Positions 41,720 through 50,419 of a stretch of DNA of 64,000 nt are shown piece after piece. How positions within the stretch are numbered: the first letter of the stretch is position 1; every line of letters starts with the position of its first letter. The notes below the pieces were generated by a model. It saw only the letters and a program-made list of their open reading frames with translations, was not told the origin of the DNA and did not search any database. Position numbers and translations under genes: made by a program. The DNA comes from Paenibacillus tyrphae (lineage in GTDB: Bacteria; Bacillota; Bacilli; Paenibacillales; NBRC-103111), in contig NZ_BSDJ01000017.1 in the NCBI RefSeq assembly GCF_027925525.1, forward strand, positions 62,001 through 126,000, written 5' to 3'.

Positions 41720-42391
41720 ATGAACGTTCAGCAGTTCGGAGCCTATTTAAAAAGCTTGAGGGAAGCCAAAGGGCTGACGCTTACTCAATTGGGCGATCGG
41801 ATCGGTTACTCGAACCCTTATTTGTCCCAGATCGAAACGGGCAAGAAAAAAAACATGCCCTCGCCCGAGCTGCTGGAGAAGCTAGTCGAACCGCTGGGTG
41901 TCGAGTATGCCGACCTGATGGCAGCCGCCGGCTATCGGAAGCTTGCCGACACCCACAAGTATCGGCAGGCGTTTCAAGATCTGCTCGATATTCTCGGTAT
42001 TGACCTCGATGGGATCGTTCAAGCCCTTGCCGTCATTCCCCGGGCGGCCATCAAACGATTGGAACAGGAATATCGCCCGTTCTTCGGCGATGATTTCGAG
42101 ATCACGCCGGACACGCTGCAAACTTTGCTTCAGCAAGATCCGCCAAAGGTCGAAATTTACAAGCTGATCGGCCAATTGGAAAGCATGGCGGAGCAATTCC
42201 GAACGATAGGAGCGGACGCAGAAAAAACCGATACCCAGACGCTCGACCATCTGTACGATATCGGCAAATCGCTTCAATATATTGACGGCCTCCAATATAA
42301 CGGCCACCTGCTCACCGATCAAGACCGGCAGCGCATTCTCGGGATGCTCAAGCTGCTGTTCCCGCAATACGAGCAGCAGTCCAACGATTGA
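41720..42391 (+). CDS. XRE-family regulator with long C-terminal domain
   Basis: 223 aa. HTH_3 domain at 1-65 (NVQQFGAYLKSLREAKGLTL, TQLGDRIGYSNPYLSQIETG, KKKNMPSPELLEKLVEPLGV). The C-terminal ~150 residues are a helical domain (KYRQAFQDLLDILGIDLDGI ... QTLDHLYDIGKSLQYIDGLQ) without a known name. A second repressor-like gene at the edge of the tail locus; it may regulate its divergent ArpU partner. Ribosome site AAGGATG is close to the ATG. Confidence 0.85.
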   Translation: MNVQQFGAYLKSLREAKGLTLTQLGDRIGYSNPYLSQIETGKKKNMPSPELLEKLVEPLGVEYADLMAAAGYRKLADTHKYRQAFQDLLDILGIDLDGIVQALAVIPRAAIKRLEQEYRPFFGDDFEITPDTLQTLLQQDPPKVEIYKLIGQLESMAEQFRTIGADAEKTDTQTLDHLYDIGKSLQYIDGLQYNGHLLTDQDRQRILGMLKLLFPQYEQQSND

Positions 42392-42400
42392 GAAATGGAG

Positions 42401-43633
42401 TTACTGGTGTTCGCGCTCCAACAAAGCCCCTTTTTTCCGAAGCTGCAGCTGCACGAACCCGTACGCAGCTGAAATGAGTAGCACGCAGCCGGAGGCGATA
42501 TAAACCAAACGAACGCCGATAACGTCTGTTACGATTCCGATCACCGCAATAGAGAGCATCGTGATGAGCTGGACCAAGGTAGACCGGGCGGCCGCCACTT
42601 TAAGCAAGGTATGCTCGTCCGAGCTATTTTGAACCATCGACTCTTGCGCCAGATCGCGGATTTGATAAGCCGGCCCCATCAACAGGACAAGCAGCAGCGC
42701 CAGCATGCTGTTCGATACCAACCCATACAGCAGTGTCAGCACACCGAACAGAGTCGCTCCCAGCAGCATACTTACGGTCAGCTTTCCCTGCATCCGGCGG
42801 GAAAGCCGAAGGACGATCAACCCGCCGACGATGGTACCCAAATAGTAACCGCCGTTAATGTATCCCCACCAGGCTTCACCTTCGTGCAAAGCCTCTTTGA
42901 CAAAAGTTAACGTGACGGCTCCGATCCAGATCGTGCCGACCCAAGATTCGATTAGATCCATGATGACAAGGACACGCAGTCCTTCATGCCTGTAAAGAAT
43001 TTTCCAGCCTGCCGTTAATCCAGCCACGAATCCTTGTTCGGTTCGAAGCCCTGCCGGTTCATGCTTCTTCCCGTGCCGCTTCAACAGAAACATGCATCCG
43101 ATCGATACGACGAGCAGAGCAAAAGTAATCCCAAGCGCAGCGCCTTGGCCCAAAACCGACAACAGCACGCCACCCAAAGTCCACCCGGCAAATTGGAACG
43201 TTTGATCCACCGTCGACAGCAAGCCGATCGCTCTCACCCGTTCCTTCTCTTGTACGACGGCCCGGAGTAACGAGCTTTTCACAGGCGAGAACCAGCCATT
43301 GAAAAAAGAAATGATCGCGAGTAGCCCCATAGTGACAATCAAGCTCAAGGCCGAAACGTCCTGCGTCAGCATCAGCGCAAGAAACAGGAGAATTACCAGC
43401 TGCGTCGTTTGCGAAAAGATCAGCAGCGCGGGAAGCCGAAACCGGTCGGCAAACGACGGCAAAACGACACCGCTGACCATTCGCGAAATGGCGCTGATTA
43501 GCGTTACGGCAGCGGACAAAGCCGTCGAACCGGTCTGCGCGTACAAATGCATGACCACAACCATCGTATAAAGCGCAAAGCCAAGATTGGTTGCCGTTTG
43601 GCTGACCAATAAAGCGTAAAATGAACGGTTCAA
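42401..43633 (-). CDS. MFS transporter
   Basis: 410 aa with 12 predicted membrane helices. The N-terminal segment (SQTATNLGFALYTMVVVMHL) and RLNRSFYAL opening, the loop between helices 2 and 3 (VLPSFADRFRLPALLI) and FVKEALHEGEAWWGYINGGY are those of MFS drug-efflux-type proteins of Bacillota (macrolide-efflux-like). Substrate unknown. The start is most likely the TTG at 43633, with GGGGG seven bases upstream; no ATG fits. It lies next to the tail locus but its codon use resembles core genes. Confidence 0.86.
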   Translation of the reverse strand: MNRSFYALLVSQTATNLGFALYTMVVVMHLYAQTGSTALSAAVTLISAISRMVSGVVLPSFADRFRLPALLIFSQTTQLVILLFLALMLTQDVSALSLIVTMGLLAIISFFNGWFSPVKSSLLRAVVQEKERVRAIGLLSTVDQTFQFAGWTLGGVLLSVLGQGAALGITFALLVVSIGCMFLLKRHGKKHEPAGLRTEQGFVAGLTAGWKILYRHEGLRVLVIMDLIESWVGTIWIGAVTLTFVKEALHEGEAWWGYINGGYYLGTIVGGLIVLRLSRRMQGKLTVSMLLGATLFGVLTLLYGLVSNSMLALLLVLLMGPAYQIRDLAQESMVQNSSDEHTLLKVAAARSTLVQLITMLSIAVIGIVTDVIGVRLVYIASGCVLLISAAYGFVQLQLRKKGALLEREHQ

Positions 43634-43748
43634 GCGCAATCCCCCGTAGAGTAAATATACTTTTTATATTTTTATGTATGTTAAGTTTGCAGGATTTATT
43701 ATAAATGCGCCGGCTTGAGGAAGCAATTGTTTTCTGAAGATACATTGA

Positions 43749-43952
43749 AGAAACCCGATCGACGACGATCTACGCAACAGGGTTGTAGGGCGGAGGGACC
43801 CGGAGGACGCTTATAGGCTGCTTAAGGCATTGGAGCCGGGTTTATTTGGATCGCAAGAAACAATTAAGTTGTCGGAGTTACATCCGGGGCAATATATCAA
43901 CTACAACGGTGAGGTCATTACAAAAGAGCAGGCAGAAAAGATCGTCGCTTGA
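43749..43952 (+). pseudogene. Open frame without start, small-protein remnant
   Basis: The plus frame after the stop at 43746 reads RNPIDDDLRNRVVGRRDPED, AYRLLKALEPGLFGSQET, IKLSELHPGQYINYNGEVIT and ends KEQAEKIVA. It has protein-like composition but no ATG, GTG or TTG with a ribosome site near its beginning. It may be the end of a truncated gene. I do not recognise it. The rest of 43640-43997 is AT-rich and otherwise empty. Confidence 0.35.
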
Positions 43953-43997
43953 GGAGAGCGTCCGGTACTGTACACGGTATTGTCGCGCAGTCTTTCT

Positions 43998-44315
43998 TCA
44001 GTCGAGGTACCATTCGCCAGTCCAAGGATCTTGCACCCAGCGGGCATGATGGTAAAAATGATGCCCGTGCATCTCATGATGATGGTGCGGATAGTGGTGC
44101 CGATGGAACGGATTGAAGCCGTGTAGATTGAAGCTTTGAGGATGCGTTAAATCGAGATATTGGTGATAATGCTGTCCGTAATGCGGCCAATAAGGCTGAG
44201 TTTGATAGTGCGGAGAAGGCTGACCTGAAGGGCCGTGACCGTACCACCAAGGATAACGATACGGACGGATGTGTTCGAACTCCTCTGCGGTTTCGATTAT
44301 CGTCTCTTGAGACAT
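43998..44315 (-). CDS. His/Tyr/Pro-rich small protein
   Basis: 105 aa, from the ATG at 44315 with GAGGAG eight bases upstream. It begins MSQETIIETAEEFEHIRPYR and continues YPWWYGHGPSGQPSPHYQ, with the end HHARWVQDPWTGEWYLD and long His-rich runs (HRHHYPHHHHEMHGHH). The composition suggests a surface, spore-coat or metal-binding protein. No known family can be assigned. Confidence 0.65.
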   Translation of the reverse strand: MSQETIIETAEEFEHIRPYRYPWWYGHGPSGQPSPHYQTQPYWPHYGQHYHQYLDLTHPQSFNLHGFNPFHRHHYPHHHHEMHGHHFYHHARWVQDPWTGEWYLD

Positions 44316-44432
44316 TTTGATTTCTCCTCTCTGACTAGAACATACTCCACCATATGTCAGAGAGGAGGAATTGGGCACTTATCCATCTAAAAAAATGGGC
44401 TTAAAGAGGACTTATCCCTCCTACTAAACAAT

Positions 44433-44474
44433 AAAAAAAGCGAATAACTTATCAAAATTTGAAGTCGTTCGCTT
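44433..44474 (-). terminator. Terminator-like hairpin
   Basis: Minus strand AAGCGAAC...ATTCGCTTTTTTTATTG: imperfect stem followed by seven T. No gene clearly ends here; it may close a lost transcription unit. Confidence 0.55.
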
Positions 44475-44718
44475 GTTAAGTTTAAATTCAAACATTCGCG
44501 CTATCTTGAGGAAATTGTCACCGATATTCTGCCGAACTAATACATCAAAGCGAACTATTGCATCTACGACTTGCAAAGAGTGTACTGTCAAATTCAATCA
44601 CTCAGAAGCAAACTTAATCAACATAACAAAAAAACACACAGCCAAAGCGTTCAATAAGTTCGATCCGAAAGCGAGTGGCACCAGTTTGGCACCAACATCA
44701 GAAAATGAGGTAAATTAA
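44473..44718 (+). pseudogene. Possible integrase C-terminal remnant beside tRNA-Gly
   Basis: A short open frame ends KKHTAKAFNKFDPKASGTSL then APTSENEVN-stop. The end (xxFxKF...GTxLAP...) resembles the terminal segment of some tyrosine integrases. The frame upstream of this is not conserved, and no catalytic Arg-His-Arg-Tyr residues remain. It lies directly at the 3' side of tRNA-Gly, the usual integration site for such elements. Weak evidence by eye. Confidence 0.3.
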
Positions 44719-44736
44719 CAACATATAAAAATAGCG

Positions 44737-44762
44737 AAAACCCTTGATATTCAAGGGTTTTT
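44737..44762 (-). terminator. Terminator of tRNA-Gly
   Basis: AAAACCCTTGA-TAT-TCAAGGGTTTT with T run in minus direction. Confidence 0.85.
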
Positions 44763-44768
44763 CTTATA

Positions 44769-44839
44769 AGCGGGTGATGGGAATCGAACCCACGCCACCA
44801 GCTTGGGAAGCTGGAGTTCTACCATTGAACTACACCCGC
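44769..44839 (-). tRNA. tRNA-Gly (anticodon CCC)
   Basis: Minus strand: acceptor GCGGGTG/CACCCGC, D-arm TAGTTCAATGG, anticodon stem CCAGC/GCTGG with loop TTCCCAA giving anticodon CCC, and T-arm GTGGGTTCGATTCCCAT. CCA is not encoded. Confidence 0.95.
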
Positions 44840-44901
44840 GCGAAAAGGGATTGCGCTTATTTATTATAAGCGTTCCCTCTCGTTTTGTCCAGTCTCGGCC
44901 C

Positions 44902-45426
44902 CTACTTAATCTCCCCGATCTGATCGAACGGGTAATAACGGAACAGCGCTTTCCCGACAAGCTTGCTTTTGTCCACGAACGGCGTCGGCCACAGGTGGGA
45001 ATCCATGCTGTCGTTGCGGTTGTCGCCAAGGAACAAATATTTCCCTTCCGGTACTTGAACCGGGCCGAATTGGTATTTCATCGGCTCCTTCACATAAGGC
45101 TCGTCCACCTTCTCGCCATTGCGATACAGCGCGCCGTCCTTCACTTCAATCGTATCGCCTGGCAAGCCGATAAGCCGTTTAATGTAGCGCTTGTCCTCTT
45201 CTCCCTTGAGCGGCGGATAAAAGACAACGATATCGCCGAACTTAAAATCGGTCAGCGCGACCATCTTTTCCACAAACACTTTATCGTCGAGCTGAATGGT
45301 CGGCAGCATCGAACCGGTCGGCACCTTCATCCCCTGCGCCACGTATGTGTTGAACGAAAAGCTGATGATCACAGCCAAGCCAAGCGGCGCTACCCATTCC
45401 TTCGCCCATCGCATCATTCGGTTCAA
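44902..45426 (-). CDS. lepB: Type I signal peptidase
   Basis: 174 aa. One N-terminal membrane helix (LGLAVIISFSFNTYVAQ), then the catalytic Ser39 in PTGSMLPT and Lys83 in RYIKRLIGLPGD; the conserved GDNRNDSMDSHLW box E region is present. It removes signal peptides on the outer face of the membrane (single-helix Bacillus type). The TTG at 45426 is favoured: GAGGGAG lies six bases upstream. The ATG at 45417 is an alternative. Terminators bracket it, so it is a single-gene unit. Confidence 0.93.
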   Translation of the reverse strand: MNRMMRWAKEWVAPLGLAVIISFSFNTYVAQGMKVPTGSMLPTIQLDDKVFVEKMVALTDFKFGDIVVFYPPLKGEEDKRYIKRLIGLPGDTIEVKDGALYRNGEKVDEPYVKEPMKYQFGPVQVPEGKYLFLGDNRNDSMDSHLWPTPFVDKSKLVGKALFRYYPFDQIGEIK

Positions 45427-45608
45427 GAGCTTCTCCCTCGCCTTCTCAACGTCGTTTCTCTTAACTATACCGGATACAGAGGAAAAGAGTATTAAAATAA
45501 CCTTAAAATTAGAAACCACCGACCGTTGGTCGTACATTTGAAGCAAGCTAACGAATTAGGTACAATCAGGGAGAAGCGCAACATCATTCGCTTGAGGAGG
45601 GATTATCG

Positions 45609-46538
45609 ATGAAATACCGGAAGTTGGGCAAAACAAATATGAAGGTGTCCGTCATCGGGGTCGGCACATGGCAGTTCGGCGGCGAATGGGGCAAGCCGTT
45701 TACCCAGGAGGAAGCGGATGCGATTCTGGACGAAGCCAAAGCGTGCGGCATCAACCTGATCGATACCGCGGAATGCTACGGAGACCATACGTCCGAATCG
45801 CTCATCGGAAGCTACATCTCCCGGGGCCGACGCGAAGACTGGGTCATTGCCACCAAGTTCGGGCATAAATTTCACGCCCATCTGGACCGGAGTCAGGAAT
45901 GGTCGCCGCAAGCAGTGCTGGCACAGCTCGATGCCTCGCTCAAAGCGCTCCGGACGGACTACATAGATCTTTATCAGTTTCATTCGGGCACAGACGAAGC
46001 CTTCGATCAGAACGAGCTGTGGACCTTGCTGGATAAACAAGTACAGGCGGGAAAAATACGGCATCTCGGCACGTCCATCGGCAGCAACGACAACCTCCAT
46101 CAGACAGACGCATCCGAACGCGTGAACTCGAAGGTGATTCAAGTCGTTTACAACCGGCTCGACCGCAAACCCGAGGAGCGGGTCTTCCCGTCCTGCGAGC
46201 GCCAAGGACTTGGCGTGCTGGCGCGCGTGCCGCTGGCCAGCGGCTACCTGAGCGGCAAATACAATCCCGGCGCCTCGTTCGCGGAGAACGACGTCCGCCA
46301 TCGGCACGACCCGGAGCAAACGCGGTTGAAGCTTGAGGAAGTTAAGCGCATCCGCGAGCATGAAGTGCCGGAGGGGATGGATATGGCGACGTGGGCGCTG
46401 GCTTGGTGCCTGAAGCACCCTGCGGTCAGCGCGGTGATCCCGGGCTGCAAAAGCCGCCAGCAGGTCATCGCCAACGCCGCTGCTGCGAGGTATGTCGGCG
46501 ACGGTCACCCGCAGACTTGGCAAGAAACGAACGCCTAA
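45609..46538 (+). CDS. Aldo/keto reductase
   Basis: 309 aa, NADPH-dependent (beta/alpha)8 oxidoreductase. Catalytic Asp-Tyr-Lys-His can be seen: NLIDTAECYGDHTSE (Asp, Tyr), VIATKFGHKFH (Lys), and DLYQFHSG (His). The C-terminal cofactor region LKHPAVSAVIPGCKSRQQV is typical. Close to the YhdN/YajO-type general aldo/keto reductases; substrate unknown. Ribosome site GAGGAGG precedes the ATG. Confidence 0.93.
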   Translation: MKYRKLGKTNMKVSVIGVGTWQFGGEWGKPFTQEEADAILDEAKACGINLIDTAECYGDHTSESLIGSYISRGRREDWVIATKFGHKFHAHLDRSQEWSPQAVLAQLDASLKALRTDYIDLYQFHSGTDEAFDQNELWTLLDKQVQAGKIRHLGTSIGSNDNLHQTDASERVNSKVIQVVYNRLDRKPEERVFPSCERQGLGVLARVPLASGYLSGKYNPGASFAENDVRHRHDPEQTRLKLEEVKRIREHEVPEGMDMATWALAWCLKHPAVSAVIPGCKSRQQVIANAAAARYVGDGHPQTWQETNA

Positions 46539-46597
46539 TAAGCACCCGAGTCGGTCGCTACCTGCCTCTCAGAAGTGCCCGCCTCCACAAAATAAAC

Positions 46598-46645
46598 AAG
46601 CGTTCCGGCCCTCGCATTGGACGAGGCTGGAACGCTTCTTTGTTT
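46598..46645. terminator. Bidirectional terminator between AKR and GGDEF-EAL genes
   Basis: AAGCGTTCCGGCCCTCG pairs with CGAGGCTGGAACGCTT, 16-bp near-perfect stem; A run and T run on both sides. Confidence 0.85.
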
Positions 46646-46648
46646 CCG

Positions 46649-48385
46649 TCAAGCAGGAGTCCGCAGCATCAGATCGGTGAACTCGTTTGCCGGAACCGGC
46701 TTGCTGTATATGTAACCTTGAATTTCCCTGCATTTGATATCGAGCAGGAAGGAGAGCTGCTCCTCCGTCTCGACCCCTTCGGCAATCACGTTCAGCTTCA
46801 GGCTGAGCGCCATGGCCATAATCGCTTGGACGATGGCAGCATCGTCAGGATCGACCGTAATGTCGCGGACGAACTGCTGCGCAATTTTCAGTTTGTCGAT
46901 CGGAAATTTCTTGAGATAATTGAGGGACGAATAGCCGGTGCCGAAATCGTCCATCGAGATATGTACGCCGAGCTCGCGCAAGGTTTGCAGCTTTTGAATG
47001 ACTTGATCCACGTGATACATCGCAATGCCTTCGGTAATTTCCAGCTCCAGATACCGCGGCTCCAGCCCGCTTTCCTGCAGCGCATCGAGAACGACTTGGA
47101 CAAAATCGTGCTGGTGAAACTGAATCGGGGAGATGTTCACCGCCATCTTCAGCGGCGGAAATCCGGCGAGCTGCCATGCCTTGTTCTGCTTACAAGCCGT
47201 GCGCAGCACCCATCGTCCGATCGGAATGATCAATCCCGTCTCTTCGGCCAGCGGAATAAATTCACCCGGCGAGATAAAGCCAAGCCGCGGATGATTCCAA
47301 CGGATCAGCGCTTCCATTCCGTTCATGCGGGTCGTGAAAATATCGACCTGCGGCTGGTAGTACAGGACGAACTCCTCCTGCTCCAGCGCTTTGTTCAGCC
47401 ACTCTTCCATCACCAGCTTCTGAATGACCGTATCGTTCATCTCGGCCTTGTAGAACTGGTAGCCGTTTTTCCCGAGCTCCTTGGCCCGGTACATGGCCGT
47501 ATCGGCATTTTTCATGAGCGTAATGGGATCTTCCCCGTCCTGCGGATACATCGCAATTCCGATACTGCAGCCCACACGAAGCTCGTGTCCGTCAATGGCA
47601 AAGGGCTGGCTGAGCAGATGAATAATTTTCTGCGCCACCTTCTCGGCATCTTCCGGCCGTGACGTATCCTTGATCAGCACGGTGAATTCGTCCCCGCCCT
47701 GCCGCGACACGCCATCGCCTGCCTGCAGCCCGCTTTTGAGCCGTTCCGCCGCTTCCGTCAACAGGAGATCGCCGAACGCATGACCGAACGTATCGTTGAC
47801 GTTCTTAAACCGGTCCAGATCGATGAACATAACGGACAGCTTGCCCCCCGACAGCTTGGCTTTCCGGATCGACATGCCGACGGTTTGTTGGAACTTCTGG
47901 CGGTTCGGCAGCCCGGTCAGCCTATCGTGATAGGCGAGGTACGTAAGCTGGCGTACCGTAAACTCCCGGTTGCGCATATCCGTCAGCACAAAGTAAAGGA
48001 TCGGCGCCGTGAGCAGAGCGAGCCCCGCCAGATCAGCCGTTGTTCTCATCAAGTCGGCGGTTTGCGACGACGCATAGCGCACCGCCAACTCCATAACCTC
48101 TGCGAACGCCATAATAATGACGGCCGGGGCCATCGCCCGAATCGGCTTGACGCTGTTTTTCCGAACGGCCGCATTCAGGATCGGGGCGACCAACAGCACG
48201 GTCAAGCCCGCTGTCATGAAGTCCAACGAGTCATTAGGCACACCAAGCAACTGTTTGAGCGAAAGCAGTACGATTTCCGTACCGGCCATGACGCACCACA
48301 GATGCAAAAGCGCACCGTGCCGGTACAGTTTATGCCGCCATTCCCGCAGCAGACCCGAACCTACAGGACTCCGTTTTTTTGCCAT
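46649..48385 (-). CDS. Membrane-bound GGDEF-EAL protein (c-di-GMP turnover)
   Basis: 578 aa. The N-terminus has about four hydrophobic helices (WCVMAGTEIVLLSLKQLLG, LTVLLVAPILNAAV, APAVIIMAFAEVMEL). The GGDEF domain (about 155-315) has the intact RQGGDEF signature near residue 230 and DRLTGLPNR, so diguanylate cyclase activity is possible. The EAL domain (about 330-570) has NGMEALIRWNHP, MDDFGTGYSSLNYL and IAEGVETEEQ, so phosphodiesterase activity is also likely. Both sites look complete; the balance cannot be told. The ATG at 48385 is supported by AGAGGA. It is a single gene. Confidence 0.92.
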   Translation of the reverse strand: MAKKRSPVGSGLLREWRHKLYRHGALLHLWCVMAGTEIVLLSLKQLLGVPNDSLDFMTAGLTVLLVAPILNAAVRKNSVKPIRAMAPAVIIMAFAEVMELAVRYASSQTADLMRTTADLAGLALLTAPILYFVLTDMRNREFTVRQLTYLAYHDRLTGLPNRQKFQQTVGMSIRKAKLSGGKLSVMFIDLDRFKNVNDTFGHAFGDLLLTEAAERLKSGLQAGDGVSRQGGDEFTVLIKDTSRPEDAEKVAQKIIHLLSQPFAIDGHELRVGCSIGIAMYPQDGEDPITLMKNADTAMYRAKELGKNGYQFYKAEMNDTVIQKLVMEEWLNKALEQEEFVLYYQPQVDIFTTRMNGMEALIRWNHPRLGFISPGEFIPLAEETGLIIPIGRWVLRTACKQNKAWQLAGFPPLKMAVNISPIQFHQHDFVQVVLDALQESGLEPRYLELEITEGIAMYHVDQVIQKLQTLRELGVHISMDDFGTGYSSLNYLKKFPIDKLKIAQQFVRDITVDPDDAAIVQAIMAMALSLKLNVIAEGVETEEQLSFLLDIKCREIQGYIYSKPVPANEFTDLMLRTPA

Positions 48386-48529
48386 GTCGATCCTCTGCTT
48401 CCTCTGATGAAGGGTTTTCTTTTATTCTAATTCCCTAGAACCAAAAGAACAAGACAATTTTGGTTATAAAGACCCATATTCATCGACATAAAACGATAAA
48501 ATTCAACATCCCTTTTATTGAAATTCCGA

Positions 48530-50197
48530 TCAATAAACGCGGAACGTATGTTCATATACCGTTTCGTCGTCATTGCTGTCCATAACCCGTATCTCCAGCT
48601 TCCAATGGCCGGGATAAGGCAAATAAGCTCCGCGCGTTTTGTACGTATGTCTTTTTAACCCGAACGACTCCTCGAAGCTCACATCCTCCGTATATTCGAC
48701 AGGCACGACGAGCGGCGCAATTTCCGGATTGTCCGTCGCCTGAAGCTTCATGATCACCTGCTTCGGTTTGCCGAGCTTTTCGGGCAGCCACACTTTTACG
48801 GCAAAATCGTTAACGCCCGGCACGTTCGGACTGATCTGCGCGGTCATATGGATTTTCTCGCCCATCACATGCCAGTTCATCGGTTCATTGGCCGGAAGCG
48901 GGGTTAAATAAGTAAATACGCCGACGACGCCGACAATAAGCGTCATCAGCACGGCATCGACGCCAAGCAGGCGGCCTGCCCCCCGTTCGCTGCTTTTGCG
49001 GAACAAGAAGCGGATCAGCGCCGCGGTCACGACGACCAACAGCACGAGCCCGGTCTTCGCCAGAAGCAGCTTGCCCCACCCGGTCTCCACGATATACCGT
49101 ACGTCCGGGAGAAAAATGAACACGGTCAGCACGCCGGAGACGGTCAGCAGCAAGATGCTGACCAGCGCAGCCGTTGAGAAGCGCGGAAGGAAACGTTTGC
49201 CCAGTTCCTTATCCGTACGCCACAAGACGAGCAGCATCAGCAGGCCTCCGACCCATACCGAAGAGGCGGCCAGATGAAGCCAGTCCAGCACGAGCGTTTC
49301 GCTTTTCGGTTCGAAAGCAGCCGCATGCCCGAGCAGACTTTTGGCGAACCAGACGAGCGCAAGCCAGATATAGTCGAGAAAGACGCTGCGGTACAGCACG
49401 ACAAAGGACAGCAGCGCCAGCAACAATCCTCCGAGCCAGGCGTAGCCGACCGTCGTTTGGGTGAACAAACGCAGCAAACCTTCTGCTCCCCCGTCGCCGA
49501 TCAGATCGCCCATATGCGCCCACATGAACAAAATATACGCGATCAAATAGAGCTGCTGCAGCCGTTCCGCCCACTGCCTCAGCCGGACGCGGGACGGATC
49601 TGTTTTTTCTCCGGGAGCGAACCAGCGCAGCCAGAGCAGCCAGCCCGTGAAACCGAGCAAAGCCAAATAAAACAAAATACGCGAGCCGAACTGCAGGACA
49701 TCCTTCACTCCAAACGTACTCATCGGACCGTCGTGGCGGTGCAAATGCTCAATCGCAGGCGCGCTGCCGCTGACGCCCGACGGCTGGTCCAAGCTTTGGC
49801 CGACCGCGAACAAATAAGTGCCGTCTACGGGATGCCCGTCCGCTGAGATGACGTGATAAGTCACCACATAGATGCCTTTGACAAGTCCCGGCAGATCCAG
49901 GGTCAAGGTCGTGCGGGTATCGTTCATCACAGCCGCTTTGTCTGTTACCTTGCGCTTGCTGCCGTCGTAGACCCTTAAATAGTACAGCCCCTCCTCCAGA
50001 CGCTCGTTAAACGTCAAGACCACCTGCTCCGGGGGCTTCTCCAGCTCCGCGCCGTTGGCCGGAACCGTCTGTACGAGAGAGGCGTGCGCTCCGGCCGTAG
50101 CCGCAGACCCAAACAGGTACATGAAGCCGAAGCCGACGATCAACACCCATAAGGCGAGCGTCCTGTACGTCTCTCCCCAATACCCTCTCCATTCCAT
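48530..50197 (-). CDS. Copper resistance protein with CopC, CopD and YtkA-like domains
   Basis: 555 aa, membrane protein. A signal/anchor helix (LALWVLIVGFGFMYLF) is followed by the CopC domain (AHASLVQTVPANGAEL with the copper-ligand His1 at AHAS, and VISADGHPVDGTYLF), then about eight CopD membrane helices (e.g. LLLALLSFVVLYRSVF, LVLLVVVTAALIRF) and a C-terminal YtkA-like beta domain (MKLQATDNPEIAPLVV ... GHWKLEIRVMDSND). CopC-D fusions of this kind (YcnJ-like) take part in copper uptake or handling in Bacillota. AGGAGG lies before the ATG. It stands alone here, without ycnI or ycnK. Confidence 0.9.
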   Translation of the reverse strand: MEWRGYWGETYRTLALWVLIVGFGFMYLFGSAATAGAHASLVQTVPANGAELEKPPEQVVLTFNERLEEGLYYLRVYDGSKRKVTDKAAVMNDTRTTLTLDLPGLVKGIYVVTYHVISADGHPVDGTYLFAVGQSLDQPSGVSGSAPAIEHLHRHDGPMSTFGVKDVLQFGSRILFYLALLGFTGWLLWLRWFAPGEKTDPSRVRLRQWAERLQQLYLIAYILFMWAHMGDLIGDGGAEGLLRLFTQTTVGYAWLGGLLLALLSFVVLYRSVFLDYIWLALVWFAKSLLGHAAAFEPKSETLVLDWLHLAASSVWVGGLLMLLVLWRTDKELGKRFLPRFSTAALVSILLLTVSGVLTVFIFLPDVRYIVETGWGKLLLAKTGLVLLVVVTAALIRFLFRKSSERGAGRLLGVDAVLMTLIVGVVGVFTYLTPLPANEPMNWHVMGEKIHMTAQISPNVPGVNDFAVKVWLPEKLGKPKQVIMKLQATDNPEIAPLVVPVEYTEDVSFEESFGLKRHTYKTRGAYLPYPGHWKLEIRVMDSNDDETVYEHTFRVY

Positions 50198-50419
50198 TGG
50201 TTACTCCTCCTATCGTTTACCGGAGACCCGGTGTCCTCATCCCATGACCTCAATTTTTATCACAAAAAAAGGCAGGTTTCCCACAGCCCATAGTAAATGT
50301 AGCATAAAACGCAATAACAAACCAAATTCGGCGTTTTTTCGCGATTTTATCCTAATCAATTGGCGATTCTCGGCCGAAATAATAGATTGACAGCGAAGCG
50401 ACGATGCGGTAAATTCATG

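Noticed and set aside
20808-42391. A complete, integrating prophage
   Set aside because: No integrase, terminase, portal or capsid gene is visible and no attachment repeats were found; a tailocin or remnant fits better.
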